From contig NZ_BMLK01000009.1 in the NCBI RefSeq assembly GCF_014645195.1, positions 116,291 through 180,290 of the forward strand: 64,000 nt of DNA, given 5' to 3'. The stretch's first letter is position 1. Each line of letters opens with the position of its first letter. A program made the position numbers and the translations under genes. Source of the stretch: Novosphingobium indicum (lineage in GTDB: Bacteria > Pseudomonadota > Alphaproteobacteria > Sphingomonadales > Sphingomonadaceae). The notes under the pieces were generated by a model. It did no database searches. It was given only the letters and a program-made list of their open reading frames with translations, and was not told the DNA's origin. Of the stretch, positions 7,304 through 17,393 are shown piece after piece.

Positions 7304-9784
7304 TTATCCTGCGGCGCGGGCGCGTATTGCAGCGGCTCCGTTATAGAAATCGAGCAGGCTGCCGACTTCCGCCAGCGGCACCGGACGGCTGATGTGATAG
7401 CCCTGAATCGTCGTGCACCCTTCGGCCGAGAGAATGGCAAGCTGTTCCTCGGATTCCACGCCCTCGGCGGTGATCGTCATGCCCAGTTTCTGCGAGAGCT
7501 GGATCGTGGCCTGCACGATCGAAAGCGCATCGGACGTGCCTACCAGCTCCGCGATGAAGCTGCGATCGATCTTGATCTTGTTGAACGGGAACGTGCGCAA
7601 ATAGCTTAGACTGGAATAGCCCGTCCCGAAGTCGTCCATGGCGATGCGCACGCCGAGCGTCGTGAGGCTGTCGAGCGTCGAGCGCACATCCGATTCATCC
7701 GAAATGAGGACGGCTTCGGTAATCTCCAGTTCCAGCCGGTGCGGTGCAAGGCCTGCCGCGCTCAGCGCATTCATGGTCATGGCGATGAGGTCGCCGCGCT
7801 TGAGCTGCGCCGGAGACACGTTCACCGCGACACTGACATCGTCCGGCCAGTCGGCTGCGTCCTTGCAGGCCTGACGCATAACCCATTCGCCGATGGGTAC
7901 GATCAGCCCGTTTTCCTCGGCCAGCCCGATAAAGTCCGCCGGCGGGACCAGCCCCCGCGCCGGATGGCGCCAGCGCACCAGGGCCTCGAAGCAGTTGATC
8001 GCGCCCTTCTTCATGTCGAGCAGCGGCTGGTAGTGCAGTTCGAACTGGCCTTCCGCGATAGCCGTGCGCAGGTCCGTCTCAAGTTGGCGGCGCTCGGTGA
8101 GACGCGAATCCATGCCGGGTTCGAAGAACCGGAAGGTCCCCCTGCCCTCGTCCTTGGCGCAGTAGAGCGCGAGATCGCTCATCTTGAGCATCTCGTCCGA
8201 CTCCTCGGTGCATTCCGAAGACAGGCAGATGCCGACGCTGGAGCCAACGACGACGGTGTGCCCGTCGAATTCGAAGGGTTCCGACAGGCGATCGATGATC
8301 CTCTCGGCTAGGCCGCTGGCAGTCTCCGCGTCAGCCGCGCTGGCGCTAATGATCGCGAACTCGTCACCGCCGAGGCGCGCAACAATGTCATGCCTGCCGG
8401 TCGCCTCGCGAAGACGCGTAGCCGTGGCGCGCAGCAGTTCGTCCCCGATCGAATGGCCGAGCGTGTCGTTGACTTCCTTGAAGCGGTCGAGATCGACCGT
8501 GAACAGACCGAAAGGCTGCTCGGTTTGCGCGTGGGCCTCGAGATGAGCCGAGAACGTCGCGCGGTTGGGCAGGCCGGTCAATGTGTCGTGCGCCGCCAGA
8601 TAGGCGATCTGGCGGGTCGTGCGCCGCGCTTCGGTCACGTCCTCGTGGGTTGCCACCCAGCCGCCGGCGGGCAGGTTTCTGCGAACGTACTTGATGACAC
8701 GTCCATTGGGCAGGAGGACTTCGTGCTCGCTGTTCCAGTCCGGATCGTCTGGCCCTGAAATGTCCGCCAATGTCGACCTGGGCGCACCCAGACGATCCAT
8801 AAGCCGTTCGCGGATCTCCAGGTATGTCGCCCCCAGTTGAAGGGCATTTTCGGGGCAGCTGTAAAGTTCCAGGTAGCGGCGATTGTAGATGACGAGGCGA
8901 TCCTCCGCATCGTACATCGTCAGACCCTGCGCCATGTTGTCGAGCGCCGCCGAACTGATGTCGGCCTGCTGGCGCAGTTCGGCCAGAAGCTTTTCGCGCT
9001 CGGCAGCACCGCGCACGATTTCCTCGGCCAGGGCCGCGCGTTCTTGCGCCTGCGCGAGGCGCTCGGCACTGATCCGGCGATCGAACAGGGCCATACCGGC
9101 GCCCAGAATCATGATGACCAGTGTCGCCGCGGTCACGACCGTGGCGAGGTATGCGCTGTCGATCGTGTGCTCGGCGGCGAAAGCCACAGGGCTCGGATAG
9201 ATGGTGGCCGCCGACATGCCGACGAAGTGCGTGCAGCAGACCGCGAGCGTAAACAACAGGCCAGCCTTCACCGGGATCGGCTGCGGATTGCGCCGGAACA
9301 TGCCGACCGCGCCCATTGTCATCGCCACGCCCATCAGGACCGAGACGAGGACCGTGTTTTCGTCCCACACCATGTCGCCAGCAAAGCGCACGGCGGACAT
9401 GCCGATGTAGTGCATCGCGGAAACGCCGGCGCCGATCACCGCGCCGCCAAGCAGGCCCATGCCCCGCCGCGGGCTGAGCGCCACAGTCAGGCCCGCACCG
9501 CACATCGCAACGGCCACGAATACCGAAAGCAGGGTCCTCGGCAGGTCATACGTTAACGGAATGCCGGGTTCGTAGGCCAGCATGGCGATGAAGTGAGTCG
9601 CCCAGATGCCGAGGCCGGCAGAAAGCGCCGCGACCACCACGAACAGCCCGCGACGCGAACGCGCATCAAGTGCATGATGAAAAGCGAAAAGCGCCGTGAA
9701 TGCCGCCATCAGGCAGATCACGCCCGCTATCAGAACCAGTCCATGATTATGCTGATCTGCGACACACGAGAAGACTTTGAGCAT
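7304..9784 (-). CDS. MHYT-PAS-GGDEF-EAL cyclic-di-GMP turnover protein
   Basis: An 826-residue inner-membrane sensor. The N-terminal ~240 residues form a seven-helix MHYT domain, with repeats ATHFIAML, SAMHYIGM and CTHFVGM that are proposed to bind a metal and sense a gas such as oxygen, CO or NO. A linker helix and a PAS-like domain follow (about 270-390, containing MYDAEDRLVIYNRRYLELY). The GGDEF domain has an intact RLGGDEFAI near residue 473. The EAL domain has FEALVRWRHP near residue 600 and DDFGTGYSSL further on. Both catalytic signatures look intact, so it could make and break c-di-GMP. It is a single gene with no obvious partner. Confidence 0.95.
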   Translation of the reverse strand: MLKVFSCVADQHNHGLVLIAGVICLMAAFTALFAFHHALDARSRRGLFVVVAALSAGLGIWATHFIAMLAYEPGIPLTYDLPRTLLSVFVAVAMCGAGLTVALSPRRGMGLLGGAVIGAGVSAMHYIGMSAVRFAGDMVWDENTVLVSVLMGVAMTMGAVGMFRRNPQPIPVKAGLLFTLAVCCTHFVGMSAATIYPSPVAFAAEHTIDSAYLATVVTAATLVIMILGAGMALFDRRISAERLAQAQERAALAEEIVRGAAEREKLLAELRQQADISSAALDNMAQGLTMYDAEDRLVIYNRRYLELYSCPENALQLGATYLEIRERLMDRLGAPRSTLADISGPDDPDWNSEHEVLLPNGRVIKYVRRNLPAGGWVATHEDVTEARRTTRQIAYLAAHDTLTGLPNRATFSAHLEAHAQTEQPFGLFTVDLDRFKEVNDTLGHSIGDELLRATATRLREATGRHDIVARLGGDEFAIISASAADAETASGLAERIIDRLSEPFEFDGHTVVVGSSVGICLSSECTEESDEMLKMSDLALYCAKDEGRGTFRFFEPGMDSRLTERRQLETDLRTAIAEGQFELHYQPLLDMKKGAINCFEALVRWRHPARGLVPPADFIGLAEENGLIVPIGEWVMRQACKDAADWPDDVSVAVNVSPAQLKRGDLIAMTMNALSAAGLAPHRLELEITEAVLISDESDVRSTLDSLTTLGVRIAMDDFGTGYSSLSYLRTFPFNKIKIDRSFIAELVGTSDALSIVQATIQLSQKLGMTITAEGVESEEQLAILSAEGCTTIQGYHISRPVPLAEVGSLLDFYNGAAAIRARAAG

Positions 9785-10019
9785 TTATTGTCCTTCGACC
9801 TCAGCGTCGGGCCTAGGACGTCACTTGAAAAATTACGTTAACGAAAACCACGGAAGATTGCGGGCAACACTTTGAAATCGGGATCAAAAGGAACCGGGGC
9901 GGATTGGGAGAGAATAGGGAGAAACCGCCCCGGCTCAGTCACAGGAGTGAACCGGACGCCCCATGACAAGCGCCGGGTCCGGGAGGGGCTTGACCGGAGA
10001 GCCAAGCCGCGTATCAATA

Positions 10020-10038
10020 GCTAATGATAATCATTCGC
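10020..10038. promoter_or_regulatory. Fur box upstream of the 148-aa unknown gene
   Basis: GCTAATGATAATCATTCGC matches the classical 19-bp Fur consensus at 16 of 19 positions, including the whole central TAATGATAATCATT. It ends 26 bp before the ATG of the small gene at 10065, a normal place for iron-dependent repression. Its presence also argues against the upstream in-frame start at 9963. Confidence 0.8.
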
Positions 10039-10064
10039 AAATGCAACCCCTCGGAGATTCGGAC

Positions 10065-10511
10065 ATGTACCAGTACGTAGATCGCCCTCTGACCACCCTC
10101 GACGAGGGATGTCGCTTCCTAGTCTGGTCGATGCGCGCCTGGGTGACGGCCATCGGCCACAAGCGCTGCCCGGCGCAGTTGCTCGCACCGGCTTTCGCCA
10201 AGTGGAAGATGATCGGCGGGCTCCAGCCGTTCCACCGCGCGATGCTGCTGTTCAACCGCGACGGGCTGGAGACTTTCGCCTTCTGCCCCCTCGCCTGCAC
10301 GCACGTCTCCGAACACGAGGCGGTGATTCTCGAACTCATCACCTCGCTGCGCGATCGCGGTGCCCAGGCGACCCGCGAAACGCTGGAACTGCTGCTGGCA
10401 GAGGAAAGCCTGGGCGAGATGCTGGAAACGCTGTCGAAGCTTGGCGCCGTGCTGGCCATCGCGGGTATCTTTCCCGGCGAACACGCTGCCGCCAGGGATA
10501 CGCGCGACTGA
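10065..10511 (+). CDS. Conserved-looking protein of unknown function, probably iron-regulated
   Basis: A 148-residue protein beginning MYQYVDRPLTTLDEGCRFLV. I do not recognise a family. It is mostly helical in character, has no signal peptide or clear membrane segment, and carries three Cys and several His residues, including FCPLACTHVSEHE around residue 75. The start was chosen because CGGAGATTCGG lies just before the ATG and because the Fur box at 10020-10038 must be outside the coding region; an ATG at 10041 is the alternative. The gene converges with the transglutaminase gene, 12 bp away. The Fur site suggests a role when iron is scarce; the biochemical role is unknown. Confidence 0.8.
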   Translation: MYQYVDRPLTTLDEGCRFLVWSMRAWVTAIGHKRCPAQLLAPAFAKWKMIGGLQPFHRAMLLFNRDGLETFAFCPLACTHVSEHEAVILELITSLRDRGAQATRETLELLLAEESLGEMLETLSKLGAVLAIAGIFPGEHAAARDTRD

Positions 10512-10523
10512 GCGGCCCTGCGG

Positions 10524-11405
10524 TCAGTCCAGCGGCGCGACGTCGACCGAGTAGAACATCCGCTGCTGCGAGGACCCTCGAAACGTGCCGTCGAGCGGGG
10601 CGACGTCCGAATAGTCGCGGCCCATGCCGATGAAGACGTGGTCCGCGTCGGCCAGCTTGGCATTAGTGGGGTCGAAGCCGACCCAGCCCAGTTCCTCGCC
10701 GCACCACAGGTTGACCCAGGCGTGCATGGCATCGGCCCCGACCAGCCGCTCGTGCCCCGGCGGCGGGAGGGTGCGCAGATAGCCACTGACATAGGCGGCG
10801 GGAATGCCATGCGCGCGTGCGGCGATGATCATCACGTGGCTGAAGTCCTGACACACGCCATGCCGCCGCCGGAAGGCGTCGATCGGCGGGGTATCGGTAG
10901 CCGTCGCCTTGGCATCATAGGCGAACTCGTCATGGATCGCCTGCATGAGCGTACGCCCCGCTTCCATGACCGGCATGGATTCGTCGAGGAAGCTCCCTGC
11001 CCACAGGGCAATGTCATGCTCGGGCACGGCAATCGGCGAGGCGAAGATATAGGACGCCGGCGCCAGAGCGGAGAGATCGGGCGTGCGCATCGCCAGTTCG
11101 CGCAAGTCGGTAAGGCCGGGACCATCTGCCTCGCCCATGAAGAACGGGAGGTCCTCCCGCTCCACAGTAAAGCGGCTTTCGATCTGCAACTGGCTGATCG
11201 GCTTGTGCAGCGAGAAACGCGCTTCGTTCACGTGGTAACCGCCGTCCGCCTCGAACACCCGCGCCGGCTGCGGATCGACGGACAACTGATAGTCGCTCAC
11301 GGTCTGGCCGGGCCATGCGGCCGGGCGCAACCGCACATTGAACTGCGCGAGCCGGACGGGAGCCGCATATTCGAGGCGGGTCATGTGGGTAACGCTGTAG
11401 CGCAT
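10524..11405 (-). CDS. Bacterial transglutaminase-like cysteine peptidase, N-terminal BTLCP type
   Basis: A 293-residue protein with an N-terminal beta-rich domain (RYSVTHMTRLEYAAPVRLAQ) and a transglutaminase-fold domain. The catalytic triad is visible as GVCQDFSH (Cys), DAMHAWVNLW (His) and GFDPTN (Asp). Such proteins are thought to act as peptidases or amide-forming enzymes. It is the last gene of a three-gene operon: its ATG overlaps the stop of the ATP-grasp gene by one base (TGATG), and a GTG three bases upstream is an alternative start. The product lacks a signal peptide. Confidence 0.9.
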   Translation of the reverse strand: MRYSVTHMTRLEYAAPVRLAQFNVRLRPAAWPGQTVSDYQLSVDPQPARVFEADGGYHVNEARFSLHKPISQLQIESRFTVEREDLPFFMGEADGPGLTDLRELAMRTPDLSALAPASYIFASPIAVPEHDIALWAGSFLDESMPVMEAGRTLMQAIHDEFAYDAKATATDTPPIDAFRRRHGVCQDFSHVMIIAARAHGIPAAYVSGYLRTLPPPGHERLVGADAMHAWVNLWCGEELGWVGFDPTNAKLADADHVFIGMGRDYSDVAPLDGTFRGSSQQRMFYSVDVAPLD

Positions 11406-13888
11406 CACAGAAGCCGGGTTCGCCGTTCCGCCTCTTCGCGGTCGAACTGCAGGAAGTAGCGCGCCGAAATCTCGTCAGACAGCTCGTTGAGCTGGGCGCA
11501 GATGCCCTGCAGCCGCGCCTCCGTCATGTCGGGTGCCAAGGCAGCCTGAAGGTCCCCCAGCAGAGCGCGGGCAGCCCGAAGCGGCGGCTCGGGAATGTTG
11601 TCGTCGCGCAGGCTGGGCAAGGCCTCCAGATGGTCGACGAGCTGTGCCACCTGATATTTCAGCGCGCGCGGATTGTCCGGATCGAGCAGCACGAGGTCGC
11701 GCACCGGGTTGGTCATCGGCACCGCGAGGTAACGGCTGCGATAGATGATCTTGCTGTCGCACAGGTCGAGCAGGACGCCCAGCGCCTCTCCGTCCCCGCT
11801 AGCCAGCATCCGGGAAAACTGACAGATCGCCTGCGCCCGCTCTATGCGCTGCCCGATCTGCAGGAAGCGCCAGGCCGCCGAGCGCACCATGTTTTCCGAA
11901 ACCTGCCCGGCCAGCGCGCTGAAATGCTCGGTGAGCCAGCGGGCGCTGCTGAGCATGCTCTGCGGCCGGTTTACGTCGATTGAGGGCATCGGGCGGCTGA
12001 CGATACGCCAGAAATCGCGGGCGAAACGCTCCCGCAGGGACATGCCGACTTCCATCCGACGACGCATCAGCGCGGCCACGCCGCCGGCGAGCCGGGTCTC
12101 GGTCAGCGCCTTCGCACTGACCTGCGCGGCAGGCTTGTCCTTCATCGCCGGCCCGACCGCGCCGAAGCGGATCAGCAAATCGACCAGATCGGGCATGGCG
12201 CCTGCCTGCGCCTCGATGCCGCTGTCGCCTTCCATCGAGCTGCCGAGCAGCGCACGCACGATGCGCACCACGGTTTCCGCGCGCTCGTTGTAGCGGCCGA
12301 ACCAGTAGAGATTGTCCGCCGCCTGACTGGCAAGGATACCGCCGCCGCGCGAGATCGGCGGCTCTTCGGCGGGACGCGGCGGGACCGAGTGCCCGACCGG
12401 CTTTTCGTCGACCACCCAGACATCGGCGGAGAGATCACCCGCGCCCATCAGCGAGGTCGGCAAGGCATTGCTGGACGAGAGGCGCGCAAAGCCGCCGGGC
12501 ATGACCGTCCAGTCGCCATCGGCGGTGCGGGCGACGAACGCGCGCACGGTGAAGGGTCGCGGCACGATTTCGCCGTCGATGATGGCCGGCGTGGTCGAAA
12601 GGTGGACGATCTCCTGCCCGCAATAGTCCATGGGCCGGCGGCGCAGCGCCTCGAACAGTTCGGTGCGCTCGTCTTCGGGAAGGTCGGCACCTGCCACCGG
12701 CTGACGCGAGGAGAACCCTTCCACCGGCATTCCGAAGGCGGGCAGCAGCGCCAGTTCGTCGAAGCGGGCGGCAACCGTGGCGCTTTCCGCAGCCTGTCCG
12801 CACCACCACGTCGCGATATTGGGCAGGATCGGGTCCTCGCCCAGCAGCACCCGGCACAGCCGCGGCATGAAAGCGGCGAAGGCCGGCGATTCCAGTACTT
12901 CCGCGCCCGGCCAGTTGGTAATCTCGACCCCGCCCCCGGCCCATGAATCGAAGAGGTTGGCAACGCCGATCTGCGAGCGGGCATCAAACGTCAGCGGATC
13001 GAGCGAGGTCGTGTTAATCCAACGCCACAGCGCATCGACGCGCTTCGGCCCGGCAATCGTGCCGACATAGAGCCGGTTGTCGATCACAGAGAGATCGCGC
13101 CCCTCGACCAGCGGCAGGCCGAGATAGCGGGCAAGATGCGCCTGTTCGGCATAGGTCTGGTTGAAACGGCCGGGCGTCAGCAACGCGATACGCGGCTGTT
13201 CGCGGTCGCAGGTGGCCGCCATCCCGTCGCGCATCTGCGCGAAGAACCCGGCCAGACGCCGGGTATGGCTGTCGACCAGCAGGTTGCCTGCGGTGCGACT
13301 CATCGCCAGCCGGTTTTCCAGCGCATAGCCGACACCGCTGGCGATCCGCACCCGGTCCTGCAGCACGCGCCATTGCCCGCGCGCACCGCGCGCGAGATCG
13401 ACCGAATAGACGTTGATGAAATGGCCCCGCCGAGGTCCCTGGCTCAGCAGTTTGCGCACGAAGAACGGGCTTCCGGCGACCACTGCGGCCGGCAGATGCC
13501 CTTCATTCACCAGCCGCTGCGGTCCATAGATGTCGGCCGCCAGCTTCTCGAGCAGATTGGCGCGCTGGATAAGGCCCCGTTCGACTTGCGCCCATTCCTC
13601 CGCGCCGACGATCAGCGGCATGACCGTCAGCGGCCAGGCGCGTTCGTCCTCGTCACCGGTGACACGGAAGGCCAGACCAAGGTCCGCCGCGTGGCGGGCG
13701 GCGATATCCTGGACGGCCACAGGGCCGCCTTCGGATATCCCCGCCAGCCCGTCCGCGACGGCCCGCCAGCGGTCGGACACCGATTGCGCGGCATCGCCGT
13801 AGAGATCGCCGCCGGCGACTTCTACCGGGTACCCCTCAAGCCACCCCGACGGGCGATCCACGGCACTGACAGGCTGCGTTTGCGGCAT
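11405..13888 (-). CDS. Circularly permuted ATP-grasp protein fused to an alpha-E domain
   Basis: An 827-residue fusion. Residues ~1-500 are the circularly permuted ATP-grasp type 2 domain (DUF404/DUF407), seen in LIVGAEEWAQVERGLIQRANLLE, RKLLSQGPRRGHFINVYSVDL and LLTPGRFNQTYAEQ. Residues ~510-827 are the all-helical alpha-E domain (DUF403), starting near ILASQAADNLYWFGRYNERAE. In many bacteria these are separate genes beside transglutaminases. The family is predicted from comparative genomics to join amide bonds in a peptide or peptide-like product, but no product is established. It lies between DUF2126 and the transglutaminase gene with 3- and 1-base junctions, which indicates one operon. 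Confidence 0.92.
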   Translation of the reverse strand: MPQTQPVSAVDRPSGWLEGYPVEVAGGDLYGDAAQSVSDRWRAVADGLAGISEGGPVAVQDIAARHAADLGLAFRVTGDEDERAWPLTVMPLIVGAEEWAQVERGLIQRANLLEKLAADIYGPQRLVNEGHLPAAVVAGSPFFVRKLLSQGPRRGHFINVYSVDLARGARGQWRVLQDRVRIASGVGYALENRLAMSRTAGNLLVDSHTRRLAGFFAQMRDGMAATCDREQPRIALLTPGRFNQTYAEQAHLARYLGLPLVEGRDLSVIDNRLYVGTIAGPKRVDALWRWINTTSLDPLTFDARSQIGVANLFDSWAGGGVEITNWPGAEVLESPAFAAFMPRLCRVLLGEDPILPNIATWWCGQAAESATVAARFDELALLPAFGMPVEGFSSRQPVAGADLPEDERTELFEALRRRPMDYCGQEIVHLSTTPAIIDGEIVPRPFTVRAFVARTADGDWTVMPGGFARLSSSNALPTSLMGAGDLSADVWVVDEKPVGHSVPPRPAEEPPISRGGGILASQAADNLYWFGRYNERAETVVRIVRALLGSSMEGDSGIEAQAGAMPDLVDLLIRFGAVGPAMKDKPAAQVSAKALTETRLAGGVAALMRRRMEVGMSLRERFARDFWRIVSRPMPSIDVNRPQSMLSSARWLTEHFSALAGQVSENMVRSAAWRFLQIGQRIERAQAICQFSRMLASGDGEALGVLLDLCDSKIIYRSRYLAVPMTNPVRDLVLLDPDNPRALKYQVAQLVDHLEALPSLRDDNIPEPPLRAARALLGDLQAALAPDMTEARLQGICAQLNELSDEISARYFLQFDREEAERRTRLL

Positions 13889-13891
13889 CGC

Positions 13892-16800
13892 TCACTTCAG
13901 GCCGGCAGGCCGCCGCAAGTCAAGCGTGTAGGGAAATTCGCCGGGCAGTTCCTCGGGCGGAACCGGCAGCGAGCCCGGAGAGTGTCCGTAGTCCTGGAAC
14001 CGCGCCTTGCGCCGCGCTTCGGCCTCGTAGTCGTTGACCGGCACGGTATCGTAGTTGCGCCCGCCCGGATGCGCGACCTGATAGACGCAGCCGCCCAGCG
14101 AGCGGTCGTTCCACGTGTCGTAGATGTCGAACGTCAGCGGAGCATGAGGCTGCATCATCGGATGCAAGCACTCGGCCGGGGCCCAGGCCTTGTAGCGAAC
14201 ACCGCCGACTCCCTCACCCGACGCTACCATTGTCAGCGGCACCCTGCGACCATTGCAGGTGATGACGTGGCGTCCTTTCACCAGCCCTGTCGCCTTGACC
14301 TGCAAGCGTTCGGTCGAACTGTCGACATAGCGCACCGTTCCGCCGATCGCGCCGGTTTCACCCAGCACGTTCCACGGTTCCAGGGCATGGCTGACTTCGA
14401 GCACGACGCCGCCGCCCTCGACCTCGCCGTGCACCGGGAAGCGGAACATGCGCTGCGCCTCGAACCAGGCGGGATCGAAGTCGTAACCGGCCCGGCGCAG
14501 ATCATCGAGCACGTCGAGGAAATCGGCCCAGACGAAATGGCCGAGCATGAACTTGTCGTGGAGCTGCGTGCCCCAGCGCACGAGCGACCCGTCCTGCGGT
14601 GCGTTCCAGAACCACGCCGTCAGCGCGCGCAGAAGCAGTTGCTGCGCCAGACTCATCTTGGCGTCCGGCGGCATCTCGAAGCCGCGGAACTCGACGAGGC
14701 CGAGCCGGCCGGTCGGGCCATCGGGGCTGAACAGCTTGTCGATGCAGATCTCGGTACGGTGGGTATTGCCCGTCACATCGACCAGCAGGTTGCGGAACAA
14801 CCGATCCACCACCCACGGCGCGGGTTGCTCCCCATCCGGGCCCGGCACTTGCGCGAGCGCCACTTCCAGCTCGTAGAGTGCATCGTGACGCGCCTCGTCG
14901 ATACGCGGCGCCTGGCTCGTCGGCCCGATAAACAGGCCCGAGAACAGGTAGCTGAGCGAGGGATGCCGCTGCCAGTAGATGACGAAGCTCTTGAGCAGGT
15001 CAGGACGGCGGATGAACGGGCTGTCGAGCAGGCTGGGCCCGCCGAGCACGATGTGATTGCCGCCACCGGTACCGATCGAGCGTCCGTCCACCATGAACTT
15101 GTCGGCCGTAAGCCCGACTTCGCGCGCGCAGTCGTAAAGCGTCTCGGTAATCTCCACCGTCTCGCGCCAGGAGGCGGAGGGATGAATGTTCACTTCGATC
15201 ACGCCGGGATCGGGGGTGATCTTTAGCACGGTCAGGCGCGGGTCGGGGGGTGGCGGATAGCCTTCGATGCGGATCGGCAGCTGCAGCTCTTCCGCCACGA
15301 CCTCGATCGAGGCGACCAGCTCCAGGTAATCCTCCAGCCGCTCGGTCGGCGGGATGAACACCGCGAGATAATCGCCGCGCGGCTCCACCGTAATCGCCGT
15401 GCGCACCGCGCCCTCGATGATGTCCTGCTCGACGACGGGCTCGCGAAACGTGTGCGGCTCGGGCACATGCTCGAAACGCTGCCCGGCAAGGCTTTCGCGC
15501 GACTGGCTGCCGCGTTCGACCACCTGCTTGCGGAAATCGGCCAGCGTCTCGCGCTCCTCGGCCGTATCGCGCGGATGGATATAGGGGAATTCGGATGGCG
15601 GCACATGCGGCAGCGCGCCCAGCGGCAGGCGATAGCCGAGCGCGGAATCGCCGGGAACCGCCGTCAGCACGCCCTTGCGCACGCGCCAGAGTTCGCTCTG
15701 CCAACGCGGTGCCGGCTCCTGCTTCGCATTCCAGCGCTGCACCGGCAGGACCACGCCCACCGGCTTGTCGAGCCCGCGCCGATACGTACGCTTGAAGCGG
15801 CGTGCGAGCTCCTCGTCCTCGATATGCGGGTCCAGCGGGGTGACATTTACCGGAAGCTCGTCCTCGCGCACCTGCCACACGCCCCTGTCCTCGAAGACGG
15901 GCTGGACGTAATCCGGCGACACGCCGAGGCCTGCCGCCGCTTTCGAGAGAAGCGCAGCGGCCTGATCGACATCGAGCGTGGGCACCGGATCGGGATCGCC
16001 GCCTTCTTCCAGCGGCTTTTCACCGGCAAGCAGGCTGTCGTCGCGCCAGATCGGCACGCCGTCCTTGCGCCAGTAGATCGAATACCCCCAGCGCGGCAGC
16101 GTCTCGCCCGGATACCACTTGCCCTGCCCATGATGCAGCAGCGAGCCGGGCGCGAACTTCTGCCGCAGCAGACGGATCAGCTCGTCGGCATAGGCCGCCT
16201 TGGTCGGCCCCACTGCGGCACTGTTCCATTCGGGCGCCTCGAGATCGGTGGCGGCGATGAACGTCGGCTCACCGCCCATCGTCAGGTTTACACCGCCGGT
16301 ATCGAGATCGAAATCGACCTTGTCGCCCAGATCGAGCAGCGCGTTCCAGCGATCCTCGGTAAAGGGCTTGGTAATCCGCACCGCCTCTGCAATGCGCGAG
16401 ACATCCATCTCGAAATGGAAATCGACTTCGGCGGGTTCGGCCATGCCCTCGATCGGGGTGGCGGAACGGTAGTGCGGCGTGGCGCAGAGCGGAATGTGCC
16501 CCTCGCCCGCGAACATGCCCGAAGTGGCATCGAGCGCGATCCAGCCCGCGCCGGGCACATAGGCCTCCGCCCAGGCATGCAGGTCGGTGACGTCCTGCTG
16601 CACGCCCTGGGGGCCTTCCTTGGGAATGACATCCGCAACCAGCTGGATCGAATAGCCCGACACGAAACGCGCGGCGAAGCCCAGACGGCGCAGCAGTTGC
16701 ACCAGCAGCCAGGCAGAATCGCGGCACGAGCCGATCCCGGCTTCCAGCGTCTCCTCCGGGGTCATCACCCCCTGCTCCATGCGAATCACATAATTGATGC

Positions 16801-17260
16801 GTTGCTGCAGCTTGCTGTTGATATCGACGAGGAAATCGACCGTGCGCCCTTCATAATCGGCGTGCTGGGCCACCAGTTCCTCGAACAGCGGCCCCTGCGC
16901 CTCGATATCGAAATAGGCGGCAAGGTCCGCCTTCATCGTGTCCGAATAAGTGAAGGGATATTCTTCCGCGTCCGGCTCCACGAAGAAATCGAACGGGTTG
17001 ATGACGGCCATTTCCGCCAGCAGGTCCACCTCGATCGAGAAATGGTCGATCGGATCGGGGAAGACGATTCGCGCCAGCCAGTTGCCGTGCGGGTCCTGCT
17101 GCCAGTTCAGGAAGTGCTCTGGCGGGCTGATCTTGAGCGAGTAGTTCGGCACCGCCGTGCGGCTGTGCGGCGCCGGTCGCAGCCGGATCACCTGGGGGCC
17201 AAGCTTTATGCGCCGCGAGTAGCGGTAGCGAGTGAGGTGGTGCAGAGCCGCTTTGATCAT
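13892..17260 (-). CDS. Transglutaminase-DUF2126 protein
   Basis: An 1122-residue protein. The first ~290 residues form a BTLCP/transglutaminase module with catalytic Cys in [12 protein letters not shown] (about 178), His in [12 protein letters not shown] and Asp in [11 protein letters not shown]. The remaining ~800 residues are DUF2126, including [29 protein letters not shown], and the [10 protein letters not shown] segment. The length is normal for the family. The ATG at 17260 ([10 protein letters not shown]) matches the N-terminus of the paralogous transglutaminase better than the start 12 codons upstream. It is the first gene of the operon; only 3 bp separate it from the ATP-grasp gene. 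Function is predicted, not known: probably synthesis or processing of a peptide tag. Confidence 0.92.
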   Translation of the reverse strand: MIKAALHHLTRYRYSRRIKLGPQVIRLRPAPHSRTAVPNYSLKISPPEHFLNWQQDPHGNWLARIVFPDPIDHFSIEVDLLAEMAVINPFDFFVEPDAEEYPFTYSDTMKADLAAYFDIEAQGPLFEELVAQHADYEGRTVDFLVDINSKLQQRINYVIRMEQGVMTPEETLEAGIGSCRDSAWLLVQLLRRLGFAARFVSGYSIQLVADVIPKEGPQGVQQDVTDLHAWAEAYVPGAGWIALDATSGMFAGEGHIPLCATPHYRSATPIEGMAEPAEVDFHFEMDVSRIAEAVRITKPFTEDRWNALLDLGDKVDFDLDTGGVNLTMGGEPTFIAATDLEAPEWNSAAVGPTKAAYADELIRLLRQKFAPGSLLHHGQGKWYPGETLPRWGYSIYWRKDGVPIWRDDSLLAGEKPLEEGGDPDPVPTLDVDQAAALLSKAAAGLGVSPDYVQPVFEDRGVWQVREDELPVNVTPLDPHIEDEELARRFKRTYRRGLDKPVGVVLPVQRWNAKQEPAPRWQSELWRVRKGVLTAVPGDSALGYRLPLGALPHVPPSEFPYIHPRDTAEERETLADFRKQVVERGSQSRESLAGQRFEHVPEPHTFREPVVEQDIIEGAVRTAITVEPRGDYLAVFIPPTERLEDYLELVASIEVVAEELQLPIRIEGYPPPPDPRLTVLKITPDPGVIEVNIHPSASWRETVEITETLYDCAREVGLTADKFMVDGRSIGTGGGNHIVLGGPSLLDSPFIRRPDLLKSFVIYWQRHPSLSYLFSGLFIGPTSQAPRIDEARHDALYELEVALAQVPGPDGEQPAPWVVDRLFRNLLVDVTGNTHRTEICIDKLFSPDGPTGRLGLVEFRGFEMPPDAKMSLAQQLLLRALTAWFWNAPQDGSLVRWGTQLHDKFMLGHFVWADFLDVLDDLRRAGYDFDPAWFEAQRMFRFPVHGEVEGGGVVLEVSHALEPWNVLGETGAIGGTVRYVDSSTERLQVKATGLVKGRHVITCNGRRVPLTMVASGEGVGGVRYKAWAPAECLHPMMQPHAPLTFDIYDTWNDRSLGGCVYQVAHPGGRNYDTVPVNDYEAEARRKARFQDYGHSPGSLPVPPEELPGEFPYTLDLRRPAGLK

Positions 17261-17393
17261 CGAAGCGATGATGCGCCAAACATTGCTGCACCGCAACGAT
17301 GTTCACTTTGCATCATAGCGAAAATCGCTAGATTCCCTCCAGCTGCGAGCAATTGCCGCTAAACCGTCATCATGGCATGCAAGGGACCGCCGA

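Noticed and set aside
9963..10064. Longer start (GTG or ATG near 9963) for the gene at 10065
   Set aside because: It would place the Fur box inside the coding region, and the Shine-Dalgarno-like sequence lies before 10065.
13136..15226. A 696-codon plus-strand frame opposite the ATP-grasp and DUF2126 genes
   Set aside because: Its translation is shadow-like (rich in Arg, His and Ala with no family motifs), whereas the minus strand has full domains.
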